In this document: piece after piece, positions 17,311-26,370 of the stretch
Position numbering within the stretch: position 1 is the stretch's first letter
Layout of the letters: each line of letters opens with the position of its first letter
DNA from: Acidobacteriota bacterium
Lineage (GTDB): Bacteria > Acidobacteriota > Terriglobia > Acidiferrales > UBA7541
DNA: 47,761 bases
Reading direction: 5' to 3'
Assembly (NCBI GenBank): GCA_003225295.1
Contig: QHYZ01000094.1
Location: forward strand, 1-47,761
Made by a program: the position numbers and the translations under genes
Notes under the pieces: model-generated
The model's database searches: none
Told to the model about the DNA's origin: nothing
Seen by the model: the letters and a program-made list of their open reading frames with translations, nothing else

Positions 17311-18042
17311 ATGCCCTGGGATATCTGGGTGATTTTTCTCGCGCTGGGCTTGATTCTGCCGTGGCGCGGCCAACAGCGCATGAAGAAATTGCTGGCCATG
17401 CCACGGGTCAGCACCGTGGAGCGGGTCACGCTTTACGCTTCGACCATGGCCTTTCAATGGTGTGCCGTTGCTTTGGTGGCCTGGCGCGGCTGGGCCGACG
17501 GGTTCACCGCCTCGCAGCTTGGTTTGACGATCCATGACCGCACCCGGATTCTGGTTGTTTCGATGGCCGGCGCCCTGACCATGGCCGCTTTCCAGTGGCT
17601 GAACCTGCAGCGGGTGGGGAGAATTTCCATGGAGGCGCGAGGCCCGGTGCAGGCCCTTGCAGAACGCCTCCTGCCGCAATCTACGGTGGAGTTGTTACCC
17701 TATTTGGCGCTGGCCATTACCGCGGGACTGTGTGAGGAGTTTCTCTATCGTGGGTTCGTAATGGCGGTGCTCGTACGGGTAGGATTACCATCTGGGGCCG
17801 TGTTGCTGATTTCTTCCGTTCTTTTCGGGCTGGCACATAGTTATCAGGGGCGCGGCGGAGTGGTCATGACCCTCTTCGTTGGGCTCATTCTGGGGACCAG
17901 CCGGATGGCCTACGATAGCCTGGTGCCGGCGATCTTCTGGCATGCCGCGGTAGACGTAGTCGCCGGGACGGCCGGACCTCGCTATCTGCTACCCCGCTCT
18001 GCAGCCCCCGCGCGGAAGCCTGGGGCTCTCGAGAAAAGGTGA
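17311..18042 (+). CDS. CPBP-family intramembrane metalloprotease (CAAX-like)
   Basis: 243 residues with six or more transmembrane helices. The Abi/CAAX motif pattern is complete: CEEFLYRGFV (EExxxR), FGLAHSYQG (second-motif His) and FWHAAVDVVAG (third-motif His). These residues form the metal site of the type II CAAX prenyl-endopeptidase family; in bacteria the members cleave unknown membrane peptides. The frame is open to 17185, but ATG 17311 begins the first membrane helix (MPWDIWVIFLALGLIL). It is divergent from selD and ends 15 bases before rsmG, so probably shares a transcript with it. Confidence 0.88.
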   Translation: MPWDIWVIFLALGLILPWRGQQRMKKLLAMPRVSTVERVTLYASTMAFQWCAVALVAWRGWADGFTASQLGLTIHDRTRILVVSMAGALTMAAFQWLNLQRVGRISMEARGPVQALAERLLPQSTVELLPYLALAITAGLCEEFLYRGFVMAVLVRVGLPSGAVLLISSVLFGLAHSYQGRGGVVMTLFVGLILGTSRMAYDSLVPAIFWHAAVDVVAGTAGPRYLLPRSAAPARKPGALEKR

Positions 18043-18057
18043 TTTACTAATACGCTA

Positions 18058-18717
18058 ATGGACATTCCAGCTACCCCACCGGCGGCGGTGATCCAGCGCG
18101 CACTCGGCGAGTTCGAGCTTCTCGCCACGGACGAGCAAGTGCTGCAAATTCAACGATATATGGAGATCTTGTTGCTGTGGAATGAAAAGGTAAACCTGAC
18201 CGCGATCCGTGATCCGCTGGAGATCCTCTACCGTCATTTTTGTGAGAGCATGTACGCGGCCAAGGCCCTGGCTCTTCGAAGGGGTCGGCTCGCCGACGTG
18301 GGGTCAGGGGGCGGATTCCCTGGCCTGCCCCTGAAGATCCTCCAGCCGGATTTGCACGTGTTTTTGGTCGAAACCAACATCAAGAAAGTCACATTTCTCG
18401 CCGAAGTCATTCGTGAATTGGGACTTAGGGACGCACAAGTTCTAGTGCGGCGATACCAAGAGCTGGGCGAGGAGGTCGCTCCCCTCGATTATGTTTGCTC
18501 GCGGGCGCTCGGTGAATTCCCTGCCTTTCTTGCCTGGGCGGGGTCGGAACAGATAGCAGCGAAACAAGTTATTCTTTGGATTGGCGCTCGCGACCTCCCC
18601 GAGATTCGCGAGATCCGCCATTGGGAGTGGTACGAGCCGGTCGCCGTACCTCATTCGCTGCGACGGCTTCTCCTAGTGGGTACGAAAAAACCCTCGAGAG
18701 AGTTGAAAACTACGTAG
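18058..18717 (+). CDS. rsmG: 16S rRNA (guanine527-N7)-methyltransferase RsmG
   Basis: 219 residues. It methylates G527 of 16S rRNA with SAM. Visible marks: YMEILLLWNEKVNLTAIRDP at the start, the SAM-binding LADVGSGGGFPGLPLKIL, and VCSRALGEF near residue 150. In its usual place immediately before parAB. Its C-terminal part is normal length. Confidence 0.93.
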   Translation: MDIPATPPAAVIQRALGEFELLATDEQVLQIQRYMEILLLWNEKVNLTAIRDPLEILYRHFCESMYAAKALALRRGRLADVGSGGGFPGLPLKILQPDLHVFLVETNIKKVTFLAEVIRELGLRDAQVLVRRYQELGEEVAPLDYVCSRALGEFPAFLAWAGSEQIAAKQVILWIGARDLPEIREIRHWEWYEPVAVPHSLRRLLLVGTKKPSRELKTT

Positions 18718-18766
18718 CTTGGTTGGTTGTCTAAGGAGACCTCGCATAGCGGGCAGGGCGCTGAGC

Positions 18767-18919
18767 TCAGAATTCCTGGTCGAAGATCGATCCGGCTAGC
18801 CAGGCGATGAGTTAAGACATGGCCAAGCCGAGAAGCACGCCGGCGAAAGAGATCACTACGGCTTCGATGATGAATTGAGGGATGATGGCCCGGCGCCTGG
18901 CTTCGAGATTGTTCTGGGC
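18767..18919 (-). pseudogene. ABC-transporter permease (MacB/FtsX type) C-terminal fragment
   Basis: The minus strand reads ARRRAIIPQFIIEAVVISF, then AGVLLGLAMS, stop, LIAWLAGSIFDQEF, stop. This is the third-helix region of FtsX-domain permeases (typical form: RRDILxQFLIEAVVISxxGG). An in-frame TAA interrupts the helix, and there is no start or upstream domain. It is a decayed remnant inside the otherwise core origin region. Confidence 0.65.
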
Positions 18920-19022
18920 AAAGTCAATTGGGAGCGGTCGAGGCGGAGGTCCGTGTTATTCCCTAGGGCCAACAGTGGATGCTGTATTCCCCTGCCGGAG
19001 TCCCCAAGCGTGACTTTCAGGA

Positions 19023-19038
19023 TGTTCCACGTGGAACA
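19023..19038. other. parS site 1
   Basis: TGTTCCACGTGGAACA, a perfect 16-base palindrome and near-consensus parS, bound by ParB. Confidence 0.9.
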
Positions 19039-19121
19039 ATCTTTCCGGAAGGAACGGGGATGTCGTGGGCGTCCCTTTCGAGAGAACAGGTTCTGTTCGT
19101 CAGCCCAGGCGGGACAGAAAA

Positions 19122-19137
19122 TGTTCCACGTGGAACC
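19122..19137. other. parS site 2
   Basis: TGTTCCACGTGGAACC, identical to site 1 except for the last base. Confidence 0.88.
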
Positions 19138-19162
19138 ATCCTGATTTCCACCTCCCCATAAT

Positions 19163-19178
19163 TGTTCCACGTGAAACA
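19163..19178. other. parS site 3
   Basis: TGTTCCACGTGAAACA, the common asymmetric parS form. It ends 50 bases before the parA start, so ParB spreading from here could also repress the operon. Confidence 0.9.
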
Positions 19179-19228
19179 ACTTGCATCCCGAGGTGGTCTT
19201 TGCTAGATTTTCGCTCACGAGGTAATGT

Positions 19229-20035
19229 TTGGCGAGGATCATTGCAGTCGCTAATCAAAAAGGTGGGGTTGGAAAGACCACCACAGCAGTGAATCTAGCT
19301 GCTTGCCTCGCCGCCGCCAAACAACCCACGCTGCTCATAGATTGCGATTCCCAAGCCAATGCTACAGCCGCCATTGGGTTCGCAAAAGATCCCTCTCGAA
19401 AGACCCTTTATCACATATTGATTCTTAATGAGTCGTTCGACAAGGTGATCCAAAAGTCGCAAGTCGACAGGTTGGACGTCGTCCCCGCCGATAAGAATCT
19501 AGCGGGGGCTGCCGTCGAGCTGGTCAATTCTGAAAATCGCGAGTACAGGCTACAGGCGGCGCTCAAATCACTCGACGATAAGTATCGATTCATCTTGCTG
19601 GACTGTCCTCCAGCCTTGGATCTTCTCACCCTGAATGCGCTGGTGGCCGCTGGAGCTGTGCTCGTTCCGATTCAATGCGAGTACCTGGCGCTCGAGGGCG
19701 TGTCCGAGTTGCTGGACACGCTCATGCGGATCCGGCGCACGCTGAACCCGAGCCTCGAAGTCGAAGGGATCTTGCTGACAATGTATGACGAACGAACTAC
19801 CCTTTCGCGACAGGTAGCCACTGATTTGCGCAGCTTTTTCGGAACACAAGTCTTTCAAAGCGTGATTCCGCGGAATGTACGCCTGGCAGAAGCACCAAGT
19901 TTCGGGAAACCGATTATTTATTACGACATCCAGAGCAAGGGAGCTGAAGGCTACACGCAGCTCGCCCAGGAGGTCATTGCCAATGCCGAGAAACGCGTTG
20001 GGACGGGGGCTCGGAGCGCTCATTCGGGAGTCTGA
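19229..20035 (+). CDS. parA: Chromosome-partitioning ATPase ParA (Soj)
   Basis: 268 residues. It is the DNA-binding ATPase that moves ParB-parS complexes. The deviant Walker A KGGVGKTTTAVNLAA (with signature Lys), LLIDCDSQANAT (Walker A') and ILLDCPPALDLLTLNAL (Walker B) are complete. The protein is of the short chromosomal type, lacking an N-terminal helix-turn-helix. Start is a TTG at 19229 preceded by ACGAGG; no alternative start keeps the MARIIAVANQKGG opening. It overlaps parB by 53 bases. Confidence 0.95.
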   Translation: MARIIAVANQKGGVGKTTTAVNLAACLAAAKQPTLLIDCDSQANATAAIGFAKDPSRKTLYHILILNESFDKVIQKSQVDRLDVVPADKNLAGAAVELVNSENREYRLQAALKSLDDKYRFILLDCPPALDLLTLNALVAAGAVLVPIQCEYLALEGVSELLDTLMRIRRTLNPSLEVEGILLTMYDERTTLSRQVATDLRSFFGTQVFQSVIPRNVRLAEAPSFGKPIIYYDIQSKGAEGYTQLAQEVIANAEKRVGTGARSAHSGV

Positions 20036-20900
20036 GCCCAAGACTTCGCCGGATCAGACACAACCTCCTCATGCCACCACCGCCAGTGGTGCCGCAAGCG
20101 CCCCAGCTCGTGAAGCCGCGCATCCGGGCCCTCAACAGGTGGACATCGACCTGATCGATCCCAGTCCTTATCAGCCTCGCACGCGGTTTCGTGAAGAAGC
20201 TCTCGACGAATTGGCACGTTCGATTCAGGCCAGCGGCATCATCCAGCCCTTGGTCGTTCGGCCCATCGGCTCACGGTTTCAGTTGATCGCCGGGGAGCGC
20301 CGGTGGCGCGCGGCGCAGCGCGCCGATTTGAACAAAGTCCCGGTGATCGTGCGGCAAGTGGCTGACGACGCGGCGCTCGAGATGACGCTCGTTGAAAACA
20401 TCCAGCGTGAAGATCTGAATGCCATAGAGGCCGCGCGTGCGTTTCTGCGCTTGATGGACCAGGCGCAGTTAACCCAGGAAGCAGTCGCAGAGCGGACCGG
20501 CAAGGACCGCGCGACAGTAGCAAACGCGATTCGGCTGTTGAAGCTGGAGCCGACGATTCAGGACTGGATTGAGGAAGGCAAGCTGACGGCAGGGCACGGT
20601 CGCGCTTTGCTGGCGGTGGCGGATGCGCAGCTACGGATGCGTTATGCGCAGAGAGCCGCACGCGGCGGATTAACCGTTCGACAGGTCGAACGCCTCGCTG
20701 CACGGCGCTCGAGCGGCGGGCATGTGCCAACAGAAATCCCCTTGGACGCCAACATCCGGTCGGCCCTCGACGAGCTTCAGCGGCACCTAGGCACGAAGGT
20801 GCTTCTCCATCAAAAATCGAAAATGCGTCCAGGGCAGCTGGTGCTCGAGTATTATGACGATGCCCAGCTCATGGGGCTCTACGATCGTTTGATGAGATAG
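19983..20900 (+). CDS. parB: Chromosome-partitioning protein ParB (Spo0J)
   Basis: 305 residues. It binds parS and spreads as a CTP-dependent clamp. Order: MPRNALGRGLGALI (ParA-stimulating N-terminal peptide), a linker, the CTP-binding N domain with SPYQPRTRF, ASGIIQPLVVRP and LIAGERRWRAAQ (GERRxRA box), the helix-turn-helix (LTQEAVAERTGKDRATVAN), and a C-terminal dimerisation region. ATG 19983 with AGGAGG ten bases before it was chosen over the earlier frame opening inside parA. Confidence 0.95.
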   Translation: MPRNALGRGLGALIRESEPKTSPDQTQPPHATTASGAASAPAREAAHPGPQQVDIDLIDPSPYQPRTRFREEALDELARSIQASGIIQPLVVRPIGSRFQLIAGERRWRAAQRADLNKVPVIVRQVADDAALEMTLVENIQREDLNAIEAARAFLRLMDQAQLTQEAVAERTGKDRATVANAIRLLKLEPTIQDWIEEGKLTAGHGRALLAVADAQLRMRYAQRAARGGLTVRQVERLAARRSSGGHVPTEIPLDANIRSALDELQRHLGTKVLLHQKSKMRPGQLVLEYYDDAQLMGLYDRLMR

Positions 20901-21026
20901 CTCGCGGACTCCCACTAGCACTGCCCGTTCGTTCAGGCGCTTCATTCGACAACCCCGTTGTTCGGTCGCGTTGACTTCTCTGCGGACGCCGCTAGAGTAG
21001 AAGAGTCTCTAGACCGGGGGTTTGAC

Positions 21027-21440
21027 ATGGCATGGAAGTGGCCCAGCGCTGCAAAGAGTGGAGCAAGTGAAGAATGGACAGGATTCATAGACCAGGGCGT
21101 AACGCTCGAAGGCACGCTGACCGTCACAGGCACGTTTCGCATTGACGGCCACGTGAAAGGCAACATCATTTCGGAACAGACCGTGATCCTTGGCGACGGA
21201 GCTAAGGTCGAAGGACAAATCGAAGGCAATCGCGTAGTGATCTCCGGCCGCTTCGATGGCGTGATTTTCGCCAAGGGCCGCGTGGAGATTGAGGCCAAAG
21301 GCGTGGTGACGGGAGAGGTTCACTCTCCGTGCATGGTCATCGATCCGGGCGGAATCTTCGACGGCCGCTGCCACATGCTGGGATCTTCGGAGACGGCTTC
21401 GACGGTGACCATTCCCATCCGCGCTGCCGGCAACGGATGA
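21027..21440 (+). CDS. Bactofilin family cytoskeletal protein
   Basis: 137 residues. A short variable N-terminus (MAWKWPSAAKSGASEEW) precedes the bactofilin beta-helix: FIDQGVTLEGTLTVTGTFRI, VKGNIISEQTVILGDGAKVE, VVISGRFDGVIFAKGRVEI and VVTGEVHSPCMVIDPGGIFD. Polymerises without nucleotide. ATG 21027 has GGGGG six bases upstream. It lies 126 bases after parB; in myxobacteria, bactofilins beside a par locus hold ParB complexes near the poles, so a similar role here is a reasonable inference. Confidence 0.88.
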   Translation: MAWKWPSAAKSGASEEWTGFIDQGVTLEGTLTVTGTFRIDGHVKGNIISEQTVILGDGAKVEGQIEGNRVVISGRFDGVIFAKGRVEIEAKGVVTGEVHSPCMVIDPGGIFDGRCHMLGSSETASTVTIPIRAAGNG

Positions 21441-21530
21441 TATTTTTCCGATGTCGGTTAATTATAGGATAACGTATTCAGAGAATAATATAATACTCCT
21501 CTGGCGTTCGGCGTTATGGCTTGTTCCACC
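21441..21530. other. AT-rich convergent intergenic stretch
   Basis: Between the bactofilin gene and the opposite-strand rhomboid gene. Bases 21450-21500 are strongly AT-rich in this GC-rich window, and include the short inverted repeat TATTCAGAGAATA. No hairpin with a T tract was seen. Confidence 0.4.
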
Positions 21531-23033
21531 TTAGGATTTCAGGGGGGGAGCGTAGGATGACCCCAGCGCGCTCTGCGCATCTTGAATTCCCGCCTGGATA
21601 TTCGATTCCCAGTCAAGATGGGGCACTCTAGAGGCTTTCGCCGCTTTGTAATAAAGCAACGCGTCTGAAGGACGCTGGAGCTGCTTTAGCGCCAGGCGCC
21701 CGGCGGAGAGCAGCGCCAGGAGCGATTGCCGTTCGGCCGGGTAGGCCTGGGCCAGGTGCTCGTACTCCGACACGGCACGCTCGTAATTCTGCTGTCCCTC
21801 GGCAAGGCGGCACAGCTCCAGCCACGTCGATGCCGGCATGCGGTCCCCGCCGGCGTTCAAATATTCCTGGTAATCCTGCCAAGCTGCCTCCGCGTCCTGT
21901 GTTTTGAGGTGGAGCTGGCATAGCTTGATGGTGGCTGCCAGGTGCGCCTGGATATCGTTCTTACGCCAATACAGTTGCCGCAACAGGGAATGAGCGTCGA
22001 TGGCGTCTGGTTTCGCGGCTATATGCTTTTGAAGGACCGCAATGCCCTCATCGAACTTTCCCTCGTCCAGCAACGCTGCTCCTTGAACGACGGCGGGATC
22101 CGCAGTCCAACCGATCTTATCTTCAATGACCGCATTGGCCTGGTGCTCCAGACCGGTCCGGGCGATGATCAGTGCGCCTAGAGCTCCGGAAATAAATCCA
22201 CCTACGTGCGCCCAGTGGGCGACTCCTGAAGCTTGGCCGATTAGGCTGCCGTAGAAAATCTCCATGAACAGCCACAACGGGAGCAGCCAGTAGGCCGGGG
22301 CTTTAAAACGAATCCGGAAGATCAACATGTACCACAGCATCTCGACCTTGAGCTTGGGAAAACGTACCAGAAAACCACCCATGAGCGCGGCAATAGCACC
22401 GGAAGCTCCTAGAACGGGAGCGAGGCTTCCCGGGTAGAACAGCACGTGAAAAAGTGAGGCAAAAATTCCGGCAAGAAGATAAAAAATGGGGTAAATGACG
22501 CGGCCCCATCGATCTTCGAGGACGAACCCGGCAAGCCACAGAAACCACAGGTTGCCGATGAGATGGAGCCAACCTGTATGTAGAAACATAGAGGTTAGGT
22601 ACGCAATAGGTCTCGGATGAGCCGGCACAAAGGCGTAATTCTCCAAGATCGAATTCTTCTTTTGCTCGGCAAAGCGCTCGGAGAGAGAATCCATTTCCTG
22701 TTGGAGCTGTTCGGGGTCGCGAACGTCTCGGATCTGTGCATCCCAAGCATCCTCGGTCTTGCGCTTGGTGGAGGCCAGCTGCTTCCAGACGGCCTCGGGG
22801 GTTTTGCCTTGCACTTCGTTGACAAACTTTTCGACGTCGTCTGGCATTTTTAAATCGGGGTGCGTCGCGGCAAGCATGAGGACGTGCATGCGAACTTCGA
22901 GGCGAGCGGGTTCTTGCGCTTCTATGGTCCAGTGGGTGCCCAGGAAAATCGCCACGTTCAGAGCGATCAGCACAAAGGTGACGACCGGCCAGCGGCGGCC
23001 CTCCATGTTCTCGTGGCGCAACGGAATGAGCAT
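21531..23033 (-). CDS. Rhomboid intramembrane protease with C-terminal TPR region
   Basis: 500 residues. Catalytic dyad: Ser in VLGASGAIAALMGGF (S211) and His in VAHWAHVGGFISGAL (H276), with the HLIGNLWFLW motif (H157, N161) on helix 2. Between the first helix and the rest is a charged insert of about 100 residues, rich in Lys, Glu and Gln. The part after residue 300 is helical and TPR-like (LLDEGKFDEGIAVLQKHIAA, YERAVSEYEHLAQAYPAER). ATG 23033 with AAGGGG upstream is preferred over the open frame to 23057. It cleaves unknown membrane proteins; the TPR tail may select substrates. Confidence 0.9.
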   Translation of the reverse strand: MLIPLRHENMEGRRWPVVTFVLIALNVAIFLGTHWTIEAQEPARLEVRMHVLMLAATHPDLKMPDDVEKFVNEVQGKTPEAVWKQLASTKRKTEDAWDAQIRDVRDPEQLQQEMDSLSERFAEQKKNSILENYAFVPAHPRPIAYLTSMFLHTGWLHLIGNLWFLWLAGFVLEDRWGRVIYPIFYLLAGIFASLFHVLFYPGSLAPVLGASGAIAALMGGFLVRFPKLKVEMLWYMLIFRIRFKAPAYWLLPLWLFMEIFYGSLIGQASGVAHWAHVGGFISGALGALIIARTGLEHQANAVIEDKIGWTADPAVVQGAALLDEGKFDEGIAVLQKHIAAKPDAIDAHSLLRQLYWRKNDIQAHLAATIKLCQLHLKTQDAEAAWQDYQEYLNAGGDRMPASTWLELCRLAEGQQNYERAVSEYEHLAQAYPAERQSLLALLSAGRLALKQLQRPSDALLYYKAAKASRVPHLDWESNIQAGIQDAQSALGSSYAPPLKS

Positions 23034-23284
23034 CAGACAACCCCTTCTGGTCAGCAAGATGGCGAGGAATAGCTCTGCCGAGTCTAGAAGGCCTTGCGGC
23101 GACGGCGTAACTGGCCATTGGAGCAGGGCGTGGCCAATGGATAAACACGGTGCGCATTTCCTGGCTGCGGTCGGAACCAGGCCGTCCAGGAAGACCCTAG
23201 AGGAAGCGCGGTGTAACTCGCGCCGGTTGACACCCCCAACGGGGGCGTCTATCGTTCCGAGCAGTCGTTCGTGAGGGATGGCGG

Positions 23285-24574
23285 ATGAAGATTCTCGTGC
23301 TGGGTGGTGGTGGACGAGAACACGCGCTGGTGTGGAAACTAAGACAGAGCCCGCGGGTGGAAAAAATCTGGTGCGCTCCCGGCAATGGCGGCATCGCGGC
23401 GGAAGCGGAGTGCGTGGCCGTCGACGCCGGTGACGTCAGCGCCATCATCGCGCTGGCGCGAAAGATCGAACCCCATCTGACCATCGTGGGACCGGAACTG
23501 CCGCTTGTCAACGGGCTGACGGACGCGTTTCGCCAGCGAAATTGGGCCATCGTAGGGCCTTCTCAGCAGGCGGCCCAGCTCGAAGGCAGCAAGATTTTCT
23601 CGAAAAAGTTTCTGGAGCGGCACGGTCTTCCCACCGCAAAAATGTACGGCGCGTATGAGTCTCCGACAGATGTCTACAGCATGCTGAGTTCCCTGACTTG
23701 GCCGGTGGTGATCAAGGCGGACGGATTGTGTGCCGGCAAAGGTGTTTTTCTGGCGCCGCACTTGGCGGCAGCGAAAGACTTTGTCGAACGCGCGATGGAG
23801 AAAAACGAACTCGGGCCGGGCGGTAGGCGCATCCTTCTGGAGGAGACGCTAGAAGGCGAAGAGCTATCGTTCATCCTGCTCACCGATGGAAAGCAGTATG
23901 CACCACTGGTACCGACACGCGATCACAAGCGCGTCTTCGATGGAAACCAGGGCCCCAACACGGGTGGCATGGGGGCGTACTCCACTGACGAATTGCTGCC
24001 GCATGAGCTAGCCGAGACCATCCGTTCGACGATTGTCGAACCGTGCCTAGACGGGCTCGCCGCCGAGGGCATTCCGTATCAAGGGTTCTTGTATATCGGC
24101 CTGATGCTCACGAACCATGGTCCAAAAGTCCTGGAATTCAATTGTCGGTTGGGCGACCCCGAAGCACAAGCCATCCTGGCGCGCCTGGATTTTGACTTGG
24201 CCGAGATCCTCAGCGATGTTGCCGCCGGGTGCTTCAACCCCTCAAAACTGCGCTGGAAGCCCGGTGCTAGCGCCTGCGTGGTGCTGACGTCGGGTGGTTA
24301 TCCGGGAAAGTTTGAGAGTAGCCAACCGATCGAAGGCCTAACCGCTGCGGAGCAGATTACCGGTGTGAAAGTATTGCACGCTGGAACGAAGCTCGCCGGG
24401 GAATCCGTGGTAACACATGGGGGAAGAGTCCTTGGCGTAACCGCAGCAGCCAGGTCACTGGAGGCCGCTTTGGCCTCCGCCTATGAAGCGGTTTCAAGAA
24501 TCCATTTTCGAGGAATGCACTACCGGAAGGACATCGGAGCTCATCTGACGGAGTGGAAAGCCGCAGGAGACTAG
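23285..24574 (+). CDS. purD: Phosphoribosylamine--glycine ligase (GAR synthetase)
   Basis: 429 residues, the full family length. Converts phosphoribosylamine, glycine and ATP to GAR in purine synthesis. It opens MKILVLGGGGREHALVWKL, then has PGNGGIAAEAE, the ATP-grasp motifs (FSKKFLERHGLPTAKMYGAY, VVIKADGLCAGKGVFLA), RDHKRVFDGNQGPNTGGMGA (family signature) and LEFNCRLGDPEAQ. It is a single gene on its strand between opposite-strand genes, with no other pur gene adjacent. Confidence 0.97.
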   Translation: MKILVLGGGGREHALVWKLRQSPRVEKIWCAPGNGGIAAEAECVAVDAGDVSAIIALARKIEPHLTIVGPELPLVNGLTDAFRQRNWAIVGPSQQAAQLEGSKIFSKKFLERHGLPTAKMYGAYESPTDVYSMLSSLTWPVVIKADGLCAGKGVFLAPHLAAAKDFVERAMEKNELGPGGRRILLEETLEGEELSFILLTDGKQYAPLVPTRDHKRVFDGNQGPNTGGMGAYSTDELLPHELAETIRSTIVEPCLDGLAAEGIPYQGFLYIGLMLTNHGPKVLEFNCRLGDPEAQAILARLDFDLAEILSDVAAGCFNPSKLRWKPGASACVVLTSGGYPGKFESSQPIEGLTAAEQITGVKVLHAGTKLAGESVVTHGGRVLGVTAAARSLEAALASAYEAVSRIHFRGMHYRKDIGAHLTEWKAAGD

Positions 24575-24576
24575 AG

Positions 24577-25620
24577 CTAGGGCTTGGGAGCTCGCCGCAG
24601 CGTCGGCGCTTCGGGCGGGCGGTTCTTGTCTTCCTGCACCTTTTCGACCGGTTCCTCAGGTGGAACCATCCATTCGAAGCCGTGCCGTTCGTCCATGGTG
24701 CCAAGAACAAACGTGCGATTCCCGGCGACCAAGGGCAGCACCGCGCGCATGAAATCAGCTGAATCCATGGGAGCGGCCTTCTGCGCCTGGCCGCGATTGA
24801 TGTTTTCGAGGACTTTGGCAAAGCGCGGCTCAGCGGACCCGAGATGGGTGACGTGCGGGTCGTTGCCCTGGATCTGTTCCGCCAATGTGGGACCTTTCGC
24901 GTCCTGAGGGTAACGGCTCTCCACGATCGTGCGCGGAGCATGTTTTTCCGGGGGGTACAGCTGTGTAAAGCGCGGCCGCTGGACACGCGTCTGCCAGTAG
25001 TCGCCACGCGTGGCCACTTGCTCCTGCTCGATACGATACTCCACGACCCACACCTCCGGGCCGTACTCGTTGGGAGCGTAACCAATGATCACGATCTGAA
25101 GGATTGGATCATCGGGAGAGAATTCCAGTTTGTGATGGAGTTGAGCGACCAGTGGGCGAAGCTTCTCGAGGAAAGCGATGCCGATGGTCTCCAAGTCCGT
25201 CTCACCCTCGCCGGGAGCGGACTGGTAACGAGGGTCGCCCCGGGCGACCCGCTGAAAATTCCGGTCCAGCCGAATGGGCTTTGGATCAGCAGGAATGCGC
25301 CATTCCGAAGCTCCGAAGAGCACGCCGATGTGCGTGGCGTCCAGGTCCATCACGCGCGGTGGAATGGAATTTCGCTCCACCGGTTGATCGATGGCCGCAA
25401 AGACGATGGCGTCCTTCGCCACGTGAACAATGGCGCGCCCGCCAGCGAGATTGGCGACGATTTCGTCCTCGTGCGTTTCCTGGGCAAGAGCGTCAACCGG
25501 CGGCGCGCCGAGGAAGCATAAAACCAACAGAGTGATTCGCCGCAACGGATTGGCGCGGAGGCAGGGATAGACACGCCGACGAGACTCTGAAGGCAGGAAA
25601 AGTTTTCGAAGAAGCTTCAC
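24577..25620 (-). CDS. Exported hypothetical protein, 347 residues
   Basis: GTG start, a basic N-terminus, then a signal helix (RRITLLVLCFLGAPPVDALA). The mature part is a mix of strands and helices with no known motif; it has YAPNEYGPEVWVVEYRIEQE in the middle and RFTQLYPPEKHAPRTIVESR later. The C-terminus is Pro/Glu-rich and probably disordered. The stop lies 2 bases from the convergent purD stop. The translation start could lie later, at the residue preceding the signal helix. Family not recognised. Confidence 0.7.
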   Translation of the reverse strand: MKLLRKLFLPSESRRRVYPCLRANPLRRITLLVLCFLGAPPVDALAQETHEDEIVANLAGGRAIVHVAKDAIVFAAIDQPVERNSIPPRVMDLDATHIGVLFGASEWRIPADPKPIRLDRNFQRVARGDPRYQSAPGEGETDLETIGIAFLEKLRPLVAQLHHKLEFSPDDPILQIVIIGYAPNEYGPEVWVVEYRIEQEQVATRGDYWQTRVQRPRFTQLYPPEKHAPRTIVESRYPQDAKGPTLAEQIQGNDPHVTHLGSAEPRFAKVLENINRGQAQKAAPMDSADFMRAVLPLVAGNRTFVLGTMDERHGFEWMVPPEEPVEKVQEDKNRPPEAPTLRRAPKP

Positions 25621-25800
25621 GCCACACGACCTATCCGGCCAACCGAAGTTATTTGGCCCACATTATCGCACCCGGGAGGGGCGGGCGAAACTGAGAAGTT
25701 GCCAACACGGCGCAAAATCTCGCTTGACTGCTGAATGGCGTTCGCGTAGCTATACAGAATTCTGAACTTGAGCGTTCCGCCACTAATAGAGGGAGCAGAC

Positions 25801-26308
25801 ATGTCACTGAGTCCCGGTGGTACTCCGAACACCTCTCTGCCACCCGCGGCGATGGATCCTCGCGTTCCCGTTATCCTGCGCATGCGGCGCGGTGCGGGGA
25901 TGGTTTTTCACCATCGCACTTCTGTCCGGCGTGAATTCTGTCCTGCAGATTTTTGACGCCAAGATCCGCTTCATCTTTGGCCTGGGCATAACCCAGGTGG
26001 TGGACGGAGTGGCACGCGGAATGGGGCAGGGCGGAACAGTGGTAATCGCCGTTGTCGACGGACTCTTCATCGTCATGCTGATCTTGTGTTCCCGTTGGGC
26101 AAAGGCGGGTTCCCAGGGGGCCTTCCTCGGCGGAATGGTGGCCTACGCGCTCGACGGCGTTTTGCTCTTGCTCTTCAGCATGTGGCTGGATGCGGCGGTA
26201 CATGCCTACGCGCTGTGGATGATCTGGCAGGGCTATACGGCGTCGCGTGAGCTGGCCCAGATGCAACAAGCAGCGCAGCCGGGACTGTCACACCCGAGGC
26301 TCCCCTGA
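25801..26308 (+). pseudogene. Small multi-helix membrane protein with one frameshift
   Basis: The start at ATG 25801 with GGGAG upstream reads MSLSPGGTPNTSLPPA and RVPVILRMRRGAG; then a one-base shift at about 25895-25905 (near GCGGGGATGG) is needed to continue as GWFFTIALLSGVNSVLQIFD. The rest has three or four helices (VVIAVVDGLFIVMLILCSRW, AFLGGMVAYALDGVLLLLFS, HAYALWMIWQGY). Reading quality is good on both sides, so a recent mutation or an assembly indel are equally likely. Conserved hypothetical type; no function known. Confidence 0.65.
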
Positions 26309-26370
26309 GCCAGGCTACCAAGATTCGCGGCATCCCAGGAAGCCTTCGTTTACGAGGGACAAGAAGTCGC

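Larger units (their letters stand above)
18718..19228. other. rsmG-parA intergenic region
   Basis: 510 bases without an intact gene. It holds an FtsX-type permease fragment on the minus strand and three parS sites, listed separately. No DnaA-box cluster of the TTATCCACA kind was found. Confidence 0.6.

Noticed and set aside
21450-21500. AT-rich stretch after bactofilin as a replication origin
   Set aside because: No DnaA boxes seen, and the stretch is only about 50 bases long.
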